Part shown: positions 34,305-43,437 of the stretch, in pieces
Numbering within the stretch: the first letter of the stretch is position 1
Layout: each line of letters opens with the position of its first letter
Source: JALZKA01 sp963734015
GTDB lineage: Bacteria; Actinomycetota; Thermoleophilia; Solirubrobacterales; 70-9
Length of the DNA: 64,000 nucleotides
Assembly: GCA_963734015.1 (NCBI GenBank)
Contig: CAVTFG010000017.1
Location: 62,001-126,000 of the forward strand
Direction of reading: 5' to 3'
Notes under the pieces: generated by a model
Seen by the model: the letters and a program-made list of their open reading frames with translations, nothing else
What the model was told of the DNA's origin: nothing
Database searches by the model: none
Program-made: the position numbers and the translations under genes

Positions 34305-35864
34305 ATGCCCGATACCGACACCGCCGCCGCCGAGGCAGCCGCCAGCCGGAACGGCGGCCCCGCGGAGGATCTGCCCGTCGTCAACCCCGCGACCGGCGAG
34401 GTCATCGCCCAGGTCGCGCAGGCGAGCGCCGACGATGTGCGCGAGGCCGTTGCCCGCGCCCGGACGGCCCAGCCCGCCTGGGAGGCGCTCGGCTTCGACG
34501 GCCGCGCCAAGATCTTGAAGCGCGCGCAGAAGTGGACGATCGACAACACCGACCGAATCGCCGGCACGATCGTTTCGGAGACCGGCAAGACCTACGAGGA
34601 CGCCCTGCTGGCCGAGGTGGCCTACGCGGCCGCGGCGTTCGGCTTCTGGGCCAAGCGGGCGAGGAAGTACCTCGCGGACGAGAAGGTGCGCACCGCGAAC
34701 CCGTTCGTCCTCGGCCGCCGGCTCCGGGTGCGGTACGCGCCCGCCGGCGTAATCGGGGTGATCGGGCCCTGGAACTACCCGCTGACCAACTCGTTCGGCG
34801 ACTGCATCCCGGCGCTGGCCGCCGGCAACACCGTGGTTCTGAAGCCCGCCAGCCTCACTCCCCTCACCTCTGAGCTGATGCGCGAGGGGCTGCTCGAGAG
34901 CGGCCTGCCCAAGGACGTCTACCAGGTGGTGGTCGGCCCCGGAAGCTCGATCGGGAACGCCCTCATCGACGCCGTCGACGGGATCATGTTCACGGGCTCG
35001 ACCGAGGTCGGCAAGAAGGTGATGGAGCGGGCCTCGCAGACCCTCACTCCGGTCAGCCTCGAGCTCGGCGGCAAGGACCCGATGATCGTGCTCGGCGACG
35101 CCAACCTGGAGCGCGCCGCCAACGCAGCGACCTACTACTCGATGCAGAACGGCGGCCAGACGTGCATCTCGGTGGAGCGCGTCTACGTCGAGGAGCCGGT
35201 CTACGACGAGTTCGTCGCCAAGCTGCAGGAGAAGATCGGCGAGATCCGACAGGGCGTGCCCGGCGGTCCCGCCTCGGTCGAGGTCGGAGCCGTGACGTCG
35301 CCCGAGCAGGGTGAGATCGTCGAGCGCCACGTCGCCGACGCGCGCGAGAAGGGCGCGCGGATCCTGGTCGGCGGCGAGCGTCCAGACGGGCCGGGCGACT
35401 TCTATGAGCCGACCCTGATCGCGGACGCCGACCACTCGATGCTGTGCATGACCGAGGAGACCTTCGGCCCCACCCTGCCGGTCATGAAGGTGCGCTCGGC
35501 CGACGAGGCCGTGCGGCTGGCGAACGACTCGCCCTACGGGCTCCAGTCCTCGGTTTGGACCGGCAGCGCGCGGCGCGGGCGCGAGCTCGCGCGACAGCTC
35601 GAAGCCGGCGTCTGCTGCGTCAACGACGCCTGCATCAACTACGTGGCGCTGGAACTGCCGATGGGCGGCTGGAAGGAGTCCGGGATGGGCAGCCGGCACG
35701 GCGCCGACGGGATCCGCAAGTACACGCGCAAGCAGACGCTCCTGACCACGCCGGGCCCGCTGGCCATGAAGAAGGAGCTCCACTTCTTCCCCTATTCCGA
35801 GCGGAACACCGGCCTCATCGGCCGCACCCTGCGCCTGCTGTACGGGCGCGGCCGGCGCAGCTGA
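34305..35864 (+). CDS. Aldehyde dehydrogenase family protein
   Basis: A 519-aa NAD(P)-dependent aldehyde dehydrogenase. Motifs: GVIGPWNYPLTNSFGDCIPALAAGN, VLKPASLTPLT, FTGSTEVGKKVM, catalytic Glu in LELGGKDPMIV, nucleophile Cys in QNGGQTCISVERVYV, and EETFGPTLPVMKV. GAGGAG sits seven bases before ATG 34305. The C-terminal 45 residues extend past the usual fold and contain a hydrophobic, basic end that may touch the membrane, as in long-chain aldehyde dehydrogenases. Substrate not known; it is monocistronic. Confidence 0.93.
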   Translation: MPDTDTAAAEAAASRNGGPAEDLPVVNPATGEVIAQVAQASADDVREAVARARTAQPAWEALGFDGRAKILKRAQKWTIDNTDRIAGTIVSETGKTYEDALLAEVAYAAAAFGFWAKRARKYLADEKVRTANPFVLGRRLRVRYAPAGVIGVIGPWNYPLTNSFGDCIPALAAGNTVVLKPASLTPLTSELMREGLLESGLPKDVYQVVVGPGSSIGNALIDAVDGIMFTGSTEVGKKVMERASQTLTPVSLELGGKDPMIVLGDANLERAANAATYYSMQNGGQTCISVERVYVEEPVYDEFVAKLQEKIGEIRQGVPGGPASVEVGAVTSPEQGEIVERHVADAREKGARILVGGERPDGPGDFYEPTLIADADHSMLCMTEETFGPTLPVMKVRSADEAVRLANDSPYGLQSSVWTGSARRGRELARQLEAGVCCVNDACINYVALELPMGGWKESGMGSRHGADGIRKYTRKQTLLTTPGPLAMKKELHFFPYSERNTGLIGRTLRLLYGRGRRS

Positions 35865-35920
35865 TTCCAAGCTCAGAAGTCGGATTTCGAGGCCCGCGCG
35901 TTCAATAGGATCGCGGCAGC

Positions 35921-37609
35921 ATGCCTCGCCATGACGTCCTCGTGATCGGCGCCGGCCTCGCCGGCCAGCGCGCGGCTCTCGCCGCCGCCGAGACCGGCGT
36001 CAGCGTCGGGATCATCTCGAAGGTCCATCCCGTCCGCTCGCACTCGAACGCGGCGCAGGGCGGGATCAACGCGGCGCTCAACCCGGAGGACTCGTGGGAG
36101 TCGCACGCCTTCGACACGATCAAGGGCTCCGACTACCTAGGCGACCAGGACGCGATCGAGATCATGTGCCGCGAGGCTCCCGAGGAGATCATCCACCTCG
36201 AGCACCTGGGCGTCCCGTTCCACCGGAACGACACCGGCCACCTCGGCACCCGCGCCTTCGGCGGCGCGTCAGCGGCGCGCACCTATTACGTCGCCGACAT
36301 CACCGGCCAGGCGATCATGCACGTGCTCTACGAGCAGCTGATGAAGCAATCGGCGACGGTGGACCGCTACGAGGAGTTCTTCACCACCGCGCTCGCCATC
36401 GACGACTCCGGCGAGTGCGTCGGGGCCGTCACCCGCAACGTGCGCGACGGCTCGACGGAGCTGTTCGAGGCGAAGAACGTGATCCTCGCGACCGGCGGGA
36501 ACGGCCAGATCTGGAAGCCGACCACCAACGCACTGATCTGCACGGGCGACGGGATCGCGATGGCATACCGCGTCGGCGCGGCGCTGATGGACATGGAGAT
36601 GATCCAGTACCACCCGACCACGCTGGCCGGCAAGGGCTTCCTGATCACCGAGGGCGCGCGCGGCGAGGGCGCCCACCTCCTCAACGCCAAGGGCGAGCGC
36701 TTCATGGAGCGATACGCCCCCAACAAGATGGAGCTTGCGTCGCGCGACGTCGTCTCCCGCGCCGAGCAGACCGAGATCAACGAGGGCCGGGGCTTCCCGG
36801 ACGGCACCGTCGCGCTGGACGTCACCGTGGTCCCCCGCAAGCGCGTCCATGAGGCGCTCCGCGAGATCGTGCTCGTCGGCCGGGACTTCGCCGGGGTCGA
36901 CATCACCAAGGAGCCGATCCACATCAAGCCCGGCAACCACTACACGATGGGCGGCGTCAAGACGGACATCGACGGGGCGACCGAGATCCCGGGCCTCTAC
37001 GCCGCCGGCGAGGTCGCGTGCGTCTCCGTTCACGGCGGCAACCGGCTCGGCGCCAACTCACTGCTCGACACGCTGATCTTCGGCCGCCGGGCCGGAGAGC
37101 ACGCGGCCAACCGCGCCAAGCGGCTCGACCACGGCCGTGCGTCGCGCGCCTTCCTTGCCGACGAGGAGCGCCAGATCGCCGAGATCATCGGCCGCGAGCG
37201 GGGCTCGGGCCGCCGGATCTCGGAGATCAAGCTCGAGCTCGGGCAGACGATGGACCGCCAGGTCGCGGTCTTCCGCGAGAAGGAGGGCATCGAGTCGGCG
37301 CTCGAAACGGTGCGCCGCCTCAAGGAGGAGGCGAAGTCCGCCTACATCGACGACCGCGGGACCGTCTTCAACCAGGACGTCCTCGGCGCGATCGAGCTGG
37401 GGTTCATGATCGACTCCGCCGAGTGCACCTGCATCGGCGCGCTCCACCGCGAGGAGAGCCGCGGCGCCCAGTTCCGCACCGACTTCCCGGAGCGAAACGA
37501 CGACGAATGGCTGAAGCACATCGACCTGAGCCTGAACGGCGAAGGGCCCGAGATCTCCTACTCGGACGTGACGATCACCAACTGGGAGCCGATGGAGAGG
37601 ACCTACTAG
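35921..37609 (+). CDS. sdhA: Succinate dehydrogenase/fumarate reductase flavoprotein
   Basis: A 562-aa flavoprotein subunit. FAD-binding VIGAGLAGQRAAL is at residues 8-20, and the covalent-FAD histidine region is VRSHSNAAQGGINAAL. Catalytic pieces are HPTTLAGKGFLITEGARGEGAHLLN, the Arg/His region NHYTMGGVKTD and the final GGNRLGANSLLDTLIFGRRAGEHA. It oxidises succinate to fumarate and passes electrons to the iron-sulfur subunit. The stop is followed immediately by the sdhB start, and a CCG-domain protein follows that. Confidence 0.96.
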   Translation: MPRHDVLVIGAGLAGQRAALAAAETGVSVGIISKVHPVRSHSNAAQGGINAALNPEDSWESHAFDTIKGSDYLGDQDAIEIMCREAPEEIIHLEHLGVPFHRNDTGHLGTRAFGGASAARTYYVADITGQAIMHVLYEQLMKQSATVDRYEEFFTTALAIDDSGECVGAVTRNVRDGSTELFEAKNVILATGGNGQIWKPTTNALICTGDGIAMAYRVGAALMDMEMIQYHPTTLAGKGFLITEGARGEGAHLLNAKGERFMERYAPNKMELASRDVVSRAEQTEINEGRGFPDGTVALDVTVVPRKRVHEALREIVLVGRDFAGVDITKEPIHIKPGNHYTMGGVKTDIDGATEIPGLYAAGEVACVSVHGGNRLGANSLLDTLIFGRRAGEHAANRAKRLDHGRASRAFLADEERQIAEIIGRERGSGRRISEIKLELGQTMDRQVAVFREKEGIESALETVRRLKEEAKSAYIDDRGTVFNQDVLGAIELGFMIDSAECTCIGALHREESRGAQFRTDFPERNDDEWLKHIDLSLNGEGPEISYSDVTITNWEPMERTY

Positions 37610-38753
37610 ATGGCCGACTACACCCTTCGCGTACGCCGCCAGAAGCCCGAGGCCGACGACCGCGGTCCGGCAGGTCCCTACTGGGAGGACTTCGAGGTCG
37701 ACCTCGATCCCACCCTCTCGGTCCTCGACGGGTTGCTCCAGGCCAAGGACGTCCAGGACGGGTCACTCGGCGTGCGCTGCTCGTGTCGCGCCGCGATCTG
37801 CGGCTCCTGCGGGGTCAAGATCAACGGCCAGTCGACGCTCGCCTGCAAGACGATGCTGGGCGAGGCGTCGGCCGAGGCGAACCGCAGGAACGGAGGCACG
37901 AAGCCGATCGTCGTCGAGCCGATGGGGAACATGCCGGTGATCAAGGACCTGGTGACCGACATGGAGTCGACCCACTGGACCAAGATCCGCCGGGTCACGC
38001 CCTGGCTCCTGGACGATGGCGAACCGCCGGAGCGCGAGCGCATCGTCGAGCACGAGGCGATGGTGGACATCACGCAGACGATCTCGTGCATCCAGTGCGG
38101 GGCCTGCGTCTCCGCGTGCCTTTCGATGGAGGCCGACCCGGGCTTCATCGGCCCCGCGGCGCTCGCCAAGGCCTACCGCTTCGTCGGCGACCCGCGCGAC
38201 GTCGAGACCCGCGAGCGACTCTACGACCTGGCGCAGGACCCAGAGGGCATCTACGACTGCACACATTGCTTCTCGTGCGTCACCGCCTGCCCCAAGGGCG
38301 TCGCGCCGATGGACCAGATCATGCGCCTCCGCCGGCTCGCTACCCATGACGAGGAGATCGACGACAAGAACAACGGCCGAGCGCCACGAGGCGGCGTTCA
38401 CGAAGATCATCCAGAAGAAGGGGACGCTCGACGAGGCGCTTTTGCTCCAGGAGTCGTACGCACCCGGCGTCAAGCGCAAGCTGCTCCCCCGCCCGGCCGC
38501 GATCAAGGGTCTGGTCGAGTCGCTGCCGACCGCCCTGCGCGGCATCCGCACTGGCAAGATGCGCTCGCTCGGGAAGCTGATCCCCGGCGTTCACCCGAAG
38601 CTACCCGACGGCTCCCAGGAGCGCGTCAAGGAGATCTACGAGCGGGCCGAGGAATCGCGCTGGCAGCTCAACCTCTACATCACGGGAACCGACGAAGAGG
38701 CGCCGGCGGAAGCGATCGAGCCCGAGCCCGACGAAGCGGAGGACGGAACATGA
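37610..38753 (+). CDS. sdhB: Succinate dehydrogenase iron-sulfur subunit, frameshifted near C-terminus
   Basis: The iron-sulfur subunit. An N-terminal [2Fe-2S] ferredoxin domain (CSCRAAICGSCGVKING...C) is followed by two cysteine sets for the [4Fe-4S] and third cluster (CIQCGACVSAC and CTHCFSCVTACPKG). After DDKNNG near 38378 the frame is lost; the next frame continues ERHEAAFTKIIQKKGTLDEALLLQ to a stop at 38753. Removing one G from the GGCC there gives 380 aa. The 130-residue C-terminal extension is longer than in classical SdhB and fits enzymes that work with a CCG-type partner. The stop overlaps the next gene by four bases (ATGA). Confidence 0.88.
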
Positions 38754-39646
38754 AGCTCGCCTACTGGCCCGGGTGCGTCTCCCGGGGCTTCACGACGGAG
38801 CTGCACGGCTCGATGGCGCTCGTCGCCGAGGAGCTGGGCGTCGAGCTCGTCACCCTCGACCGCGCGAACTGCTGCGGCGCCGGCGTGATCGCCGAACACA
38901 ACCAGGAGCTGGCCGACACCCTGAACGCCCGCACGTTCGCGCTCGCCCAGCAGACGGGCCTGGCGATGATGAACATCTGCTCGACCTGCCAGGGCGCGCA
39001 GTCGGAGTGCCAGGAGCGGCTCGACGCGAACGCGGCCTACCGCAACCACATCAACGAGGCGCTCGCCGGCGAGGGGCTCGAGTACGTCACGGGCAAGGGC
39101 GGGTTCACCAACAAGAACTTCCTCTGGCTCCTGGTCGAGGACATCGGGCTCGACACGCTGCGCGAGAAGGTGAAGCGGCCGCTCTCGGGACTCCGCGTCG
39201 GTCCCTTCTACGGCTGCTACGTCCTCCGTCCCAAGACGCGGCTGGGCTATGACGACCACCCCGAGCGCGACCTCTACCTCGAGCAGGTGATCGACGCCGT
39301 CGGCGGCGAGGTCGTCGACTACGACGGCTCCCGCAAGTGCTGCGGCTTCCCGATCATCACGATGAACCGGGAGACCTCGCTCACCCAGGCGGGAACGCAC
39401 GTCGGCGACGCGATCGACTCGGGCGCCGACTGCCTGGTGACGCCGTGCCCGCTCTGCCACCTGAACCTGGACCTTCAGCAGCCGGAGGCGGCGAAGATGG
39501 TCGGGCGCGACCTCGGACTCGCCGTCCTCCACCTGCCCCAGCTGATCGGCTTGGCGCTGGGCTTCGAGCCGAAGCAGCTCGGCATGAACCGCCACATCGC
39601 CTCCACCGCGGCCGTCGCGGACCGGCTCGCGGGCGCAACGGCCTAG
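38750..39646 (+). CDS. CCG-domain protein (SdhE/HdrB-like third subunit)
   Basis: A 298-aa protein with two CCG domains: an N-terminal CVSRGFTTELHG...RANCCGAGVIAEH and a C-terminal FYGCYVL...SRKCCGFPIITM, plus CPLCHLNL. CCG cysteines bind [4Fe-4S] clusters in heterodisulfide reductase HdrB and in the SdhE subunit of membrane-anchor-free succinate dehydrogenases. It is translationally coupled to sdhB, and no SdhC/SdhD heme-binding membrane proteins follow. I infer an SdhA-SdhB-SdhE type succinate:quinone reductase. The same frame reads open into the frameshifted end of sdhB, giving a false 678-codon fusion. Confidence 0.9.
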   Translation: MKLAYWPGCVSRGFTTELHGSMALVAEELGVELVTLDRANCCGAGVIAEHNQELADTLNARTFALAQQTGLAMMNICSTCQGAQSECQERLDANAAYRNHINEALAGEGLEYVTGKGGFTNKNFLWLLVEDIGLDTLREKVKRPLSGLRVGPFYGCYVLRPKTRLGYDDHPERDLYLEQVIDAVGGEVVDYDGSRKCCGFPIITMNRETSLTQAGTHVGDAIDSGADCLVTPCPLCHLNLDLQQPEAAKMVGRDLGLAVLHLPQLIGLALGFEPKQLGMNRHIASTAAVADRLAGATA

Positions 39647-39692
39647 CCGCCGGGGTGGACAGGGGAGCCCCGGTGGGGGATACTCACCGCGG

Positions 39693-40112
39693 ATGATCTC
39701 GACCGTTGCCGTGGGGACGGACGGCTCTGACACAGCCGCCGAGGCGCTCAGGATGGCGAGTGAGGTTGCGCGCCGCTTCGACGCGCAGATCGTGCTGCTG
39801 AGCGCGTTCGACGAGTCGCGCAGCGGCAACGCCTCGCGCGACCGCGAGGACCAGTGGTCCTACAGCCCTGCGTCCCGCCTGCGGGAGCTGCTCGCCCGCG
39901 CCGAGGAGGACCTCCGCAAGGACGGCCTCGAGGCTCGCACCATGGTCGGCGAGGGCGACCCCGCCGAGGTGCTCGTGCGGCTCGCCGAGGAGTGCGACGC
40001 CGACGTTCTCGTCGTCGGCAACAAGGGGATGCAGCGCCGGGTGCTGGGCAGCGTGCCCAACACCGTGACGCACAAGGCCCCCTGCTCGGTGATCATCGTC
40101 AAGACGACCTAG
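39693..40112 (+). CDS. Universal stress protein (UspA) family
   Basis: A 139-aa single-domain UspA protein. It starts with VAVGTDGSDTAAEALRMA and ends with the ATP-binding signature G-x2-G-x9-G-S/N (VVGNKGMQRRVLGSVPNTVTHKAPCSVIIV). ATP-binding Usp proteins act as stress or energy sensors in the cytoplasm. It is followed after two bases by a 51-codon gene. Confidence 0.93.
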   Translation: MISTVAVGTDGSDTAAEALRMASEVARRFDAQIVLLSAFDESRSGNASRDREDQWSYSPASRLRELLARAEEDLRKDGLEARTMVGEGDPAEVLVRLAEECDADVLVVGNKGMQRRVLGSVPNTVTHKAPCSVIIVKTT

Positions 40113-40114
40113 AT

Positions 40115-40270
40115 ATGACCGACGTCTCGAACCATCCCAAGCCCTCGCCGGAGATCGAGCAGCTCGTGCTGTTCGGCCGGATCGACGAGGCGGTCGCCCT
40201 CTACGCCAAGCAGGCGGAGGTCGACGAGGACACCGCGCGCGCCGTGATCGACGCGCTCGCCGCCGCCTAA
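40115..40270 (+). CDS. Small acidic protein (51 aa) downstream of uspA
   Basis: A 51-aa frame from ATG 40115, two bases after the uspA stop: MTDVSNHPKPSPEIEQLVLF, then GRIDEAVALYAKQAEVDEDTARAVIDAL. The second half looks like a small three-helix or UBA/L12-like bundle. Its codon use is like that of neighbouring genes, and its end overlaps the convergent antiporter gene by four bases. Probably co-translated with the stress protein; function unknown. Confidence 0.6.
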   Translation: MTDVSNHPKPSPEIEQLVLFGRIDEAVALYAKQAEVDEDTARAVIDALAAA

Positions 40271-41463
40271 GCGGCCGGCTTTCCGAGCCGGCGCTGCACC
40301 CAGCGGGCTCCGACCGTGTCCGTCAACCCGTGCGCGAGGATCGAGAAGAGGATCGTGAACGCCGCGATCTTGAACATCAGGGGCGCCTCCTCCGCCGGTG
40401 ACTTCAACACGATCAGCGCGAACAGCATCGAGGCGACGCCCTTCGGCCCGAACCAGGCCATGAACGCGCGCTCGGACCGCTCGAAGTCGGTGCCGACGAG
40501 CGAGATCAGCATCGCGACGGGCCGCGCGACGAGCAGCGCGAGGAGGATGAACGCGATCAGCGCCGGTATCGATGCGTCGTAGCCGACGGCGACGATCAGG
40601 GCGCCGAAGACGAAGAACGTAAGGACCTGGAAGATGGACGAGACGTTCTCCGCGAAGTCGATGAAGCGGTCCGGGATCTCGTGCTCGGTCGCGCCGAGGG
40701 CGATGCCGGCCACGAACGCCGCGATGAGCCCGTTGCCGAAGGTGGCGTCGGCGAGGCCGTAGGCCGCGACGCCCAGTCCGACGGCAAAGATCCCCTCGTA
40801 ACGCGCCGTGATTCCACCCGACGGGGCGAGTCGGTGAATACGCCCGCCCGCGACCCCCAGGGCGACGCCGATGGCGGCGCCCACCGCGGCCTCGCCCAGG
40901 AGCTTCGCCCCCTCCGAGCCGGCGTCGCCGCCGGGCGTCGCGAGCACGAGGAAGAACAGGACGAACGGCAGCGCGAGACCGTCGTTCAGGCCCGACTCGA
41001 GATTGAGCGTGTGGCGGACGCGCTCAGGCACCCGTTGCGAGGTCACCACCGACGAGGTCACGACCGGATCGGTCGGCGTGAGCACCGCGGCGAGCAGGAA
41101 CGCCTCGGCCACGCTCAGATCCGGGAAGAGGACGATGCCGAACACGGCCAGGATCCCCAGCGTGATCGGCATGGCGAAGACGATCGCGCGGGCCGGCGGG
41201 CCCCAGTGCATCCGCAGCAACTCGCTCTCCACGATCAGGCCGTCGGCGAACAGGGTCATGATCAGGGCGAGCTCGACGAGGTGGACGATGTTCGGGTCGC
41301 CCACGTTCACGGTGACCACGTCCGTGAGGGCGAGCAGGACCCCCAACCCGACCGACAGCACCGACACCGAGAGCACCGTCCCGCGCATCACGCCGGACAG
41401 CAGCGCCGCCACGGCGAGCAGCAGGCCGAAGATCAGCAGCGCTTCGCCGAAGCCCAGATCCAC
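40267..41463 (-). CDS. Cation/proton antiporter (CPA1, NhaP-like)
   Basis: A 398-aa membrane protein with about 12 segments. Family marks are TLFADGLIVESELLRMHW, AAVLTPTDPVVTSSVVTSQRVPERVRHTLNLESGLNDGLALP (the conserved TD and ESGxND ion site) and FGPKGVASMLFALIVL. It exchanges sodium, potassium or calcium for protons across the inner membrane. It lacks the long cytoplasmic tail of NhaP1 proteins. Convergent with the uspA pair. Confidence 0.93.
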   Translation of the reverse strand: MDLGFGEALLIFGLLLAVAALLSGVMRGTVLSVSVLSVGLGVLLALTDVVTVNVGDPNIVHLVELALIMTLFADGLIVESELLRMHWGPPARAIVFAMPITLGILAVFGIVLFPDLSVAEAFLLAAVLTPTDPVVTSSVVTSQRVPERVRHTLNLESGLNDGLALPFVLFFLVLATPGGDAGSEGAKLLGEAAVGAAIGVALGVAGGRIHRLAPSGGITARYEGIFAVGLGVAAYGLADATFGNGLIAAFVAGIALGATEHEIPDRFIDFAENVSSIFQVLTFFVFGALIVAVGYDASIPALIAFILLALLVARPVAMLISLVGTDFERSERAFMAWFGPKGVASMLFALIVLKSPAEEAPLMFKIAAFTILFSILAHGLTDTVGARWVQRRLGKPAA

Positions 41464-41479
41464 GCGGACAGGCTAAGCG

Positions 41480-42538
41480 CTACGCGAAGGAGCCGACCGG
41501 CTCGGGCACGCGGACCAGGTCGCGCTCGACGAGGAGCTCGGCGACCTGGACGGCGTTGGTGGCGGCACCCTTGCGCAGGTTGTTGCCGACCACCCACAGG
41601 TTGAGGCAGCGGTTGTGCGACGGATCGCGCCGGATCCGGCCGACGAAGACCTCGTCGCGGCCCGCGGCGTCGGTGGCGGTGGGGTAGATCCCGTCGCCCG
41701 GCGAGTCCATCACGACCACGCCGGGAGCGGCGGCCAGAAGTTCCCGGCACTCCTCCGGCGAGAGGTCGCGACGGGTCTGGATGTTGACCGACTCCGAGTG
41801 GCCCGTATGGACCGGCACGCGTGCGCAGGTCGCCGAGATCCGCATCTCGTCATCGCCGAGGGCGAAGATCTTCCGCGTCTCGGCCATGACCTTGCGCTCC
41901 TCGGTCGTGTAGTCGTCGCCGTCCTTGAAGGTCTCGACCTGGGGGATGACGTTGAAGGCGATCGCGTGCGGGTAGACCTCGGCGACCGGCGCGTCGCCGG
42001 CGAGGACCGCGCGCGACTGGCCGAGCAGCTCGTCGATCGCCCGCTGCCCGGTGCCCGAGACGGCTTGATAGGTGGACACGATCAGCCGCTCGATGCCGAC
42101 CTCGCGCTGGATCGGCGCCAGCGCGACGACCATCTCCATCGTCGTGCAGTTCGGGTTGGCGATCAGGCCCTTGTGGTCCTCGGCGGCGTCCGGGTTGACC
42201 TCGGAGACGACCAGGGGCACGTCGTCGTGCATGCGCCAGAAGCTCGTGTTGTCGACCACCACGGCGCCGGCCTCGACAATCCGGGGCGCCCACTCGGAGC
42301 TGACCGCGCCACCGGCCGAGGAGAGGACGATGTCCAGGCCCTGGATCGCCTCGTCGGAGATCGCGCGGACCTCGATCTCGCCATCGGCGAACGGCACGCG
42401 CTTGCCGGCCGAGCGCTCGGACGCGAGCGCGACGACCTCGCTCGCCGGGAAGCCGCGCTCCGCCAGCACCGCGAGGATCGTCGACCCGACCGCGCCGGTC
42501 GCGCCCAGCACTCCGACCCTGTAGCCGTTCTCGCTCAC
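41480..42538 (-). CDS. asd: Aspartate-semialdehyde dehydrogenase
   Basis: A 352-aa enzyme reducing beta-aspartyl phosphate to aspartate semialdehyde for lysine, diaminopimelate, threonine and methionine. NADP-binding VLGATGAVGSTIL is at residues 10-22, nucleophile Cys in NPNCTTMEMV, QAVSGTGQRAIDELLGQ, and the base His in VPVHTGHSESVNI. It follows aspartate kinase and a methyltransferase gene on the same strand with short gaps (45 and 56 bp), so the first two pathway steps are likely co-expressed. Confidence 0.97.
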   Translation of the reverse strand: MSENGYRVGVLGATGAVGSTILAVLAERGFPASEVVALASERSAGKRVPFADGEIEVRAISDEAIQGLDIVLSSAGGAVSSEWAPRIVEAGAVVVDNTSFWRMHDDVPLVVSEVNPDAAEDHKGLIANPNCTTMEMVVALAPIQREVGIERLIVSTYQAVSGTGQRAIDELLGQSRAVLAGDAPVAEVYPHAIAFNVIPQVETFKDGDDYTTEERKVMAETRKIFALGDDEMRISATCARVPVHTGHSESVNIQTRRDLSPEECRELLAAAPGVVVMDSPGDGIYPTATDAAGRDEVFVGRIRRDPSHNRCLNLWVVGNNLRKGAATNAVQVAELLVERDLVRVPEPVGSFA

Positions 42539-42583
42539 GGGGCTCAGTATGGCGAACCCGATGCGCGGGGCAGGACTCGTCCG

Positions 42584-43381
42584 CTAGGCGCGCCGCTCGC
42601 CGATCACCAGCACGTACGGCCGCGGCTGACTGACGCCGTCGTCCGTGCGGAACTGCTCGAAATACTCGACCCAGTCGCGGCGCAGCGCCTCGCGCTTGTC
42701 GTCGTCGAGCGAGTTCGCGAGCGCCTTGGTCGGCCCGTACGACGTTGAGAACAGCTCCCACGTCGCCTCGGGCGACTCGCCCGGTTGCGGGCAGTCGCCG
42801 GTTTCGTACGTGAGGTCGAACGCATCTCCCAACAACTGCTGCAGGTGGTCCCGATCGCCCCACTGGAACGGGCTTCCAACCCCGGGTGGTGGAGACGGCT
42901 GATAGGCGGCCATCACCTTGAAAAACGCCGCGACCCCCTCGGTTGGATGCCAGGTAAGCAGGCCGAGGCGCCCGCCGGGCTTGCAGACCCGGGCGAGCTC
43001 GCCCGCCACAGCCTCGTGGTCGGGCGCGAACATCACGCCGAACGTCGACGTCACGGTGTCGAACGAACCGTCGTCGTGCGGGACCGCCTCCGCGTCACCG
43101 GTCTCGAACTCGACCTCGACGCCGGCGTCGGAGGCGCGCTCCTTCGCCGACTCGATCAGGTCCGGCGCGAGATCGAGGCCGGTCACCTCGGCACCGCCCT
43201 GTGCCGCGCGGACGGCGATTTCGCCGGTCCCGGTCGCGAGGTCGAGCCAGCGCTCGCCCGCGCGGGGTTCAAAGACACGCATCAGGTGGTCGTGCGCGAT
43301 CGTCAGGTGATCGGAGATGTTCTGGTACGGACCACTCCCCCACATCACGCTCTGCTTGGCCTTCAGCTCTTCGAACGCCAT
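42584..43381 (-). CDS. SAM-dependent methyltransferase (UbiE-like)
   Basis: A 265-aa class I methyltransferase. Motif I is LDLATGTGEIAVRAA (about residues 46-60), motif II the acidic GLDLAPDLI, then GDAEAVPHDDGSFDTVTSTFGVMFAPDHEAVAGELARVCKPGG. The C-terminal part has no family-specific marker, so the substrate (quinone, lipid or small acid) cannot be named. It sits between lysC and asd, but nothing in it points to amino-acid biosynthesis. Confidence 0.88.
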   Translation of the reverse strand: MAFEELKAKQSVMWGSGPYQNISDHLTIAHDHLMRVFEPRAGERWLDLATGTGEIAVRAAQGGAEVTGLDLAPDLIESAKERASDAGVEVEFETGDAEAVPHDDGSFDTVTSTFGVMFAPDHEAVAGELARVCKPGGRLGLLTWHPTEGVAAFFKVMAAYQPSPPPGVGSPFQWGDRDHLQQLLGDAFDLTYETGDCPQPGESPEATWELFSTSYGPTKALANSLDDDKREALRRDWVEYFEQFRTDDGVSQPRPYVLVIGERRA

Positions 43382-43437
43382 CGTTCGTCCTCCCGGTTCG
43401 CCAGCCGGAAGAATCTAACCGCAGACGGGATCGAGCG

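Noticed and set aside
37610..39646. An apparent SdhB-CCG fusion of 678 residues
   Set aside because: The linker is nonsense, while the neighbouring frame holds the true SdhB C-terminus and a stop overlapping the next ATG.
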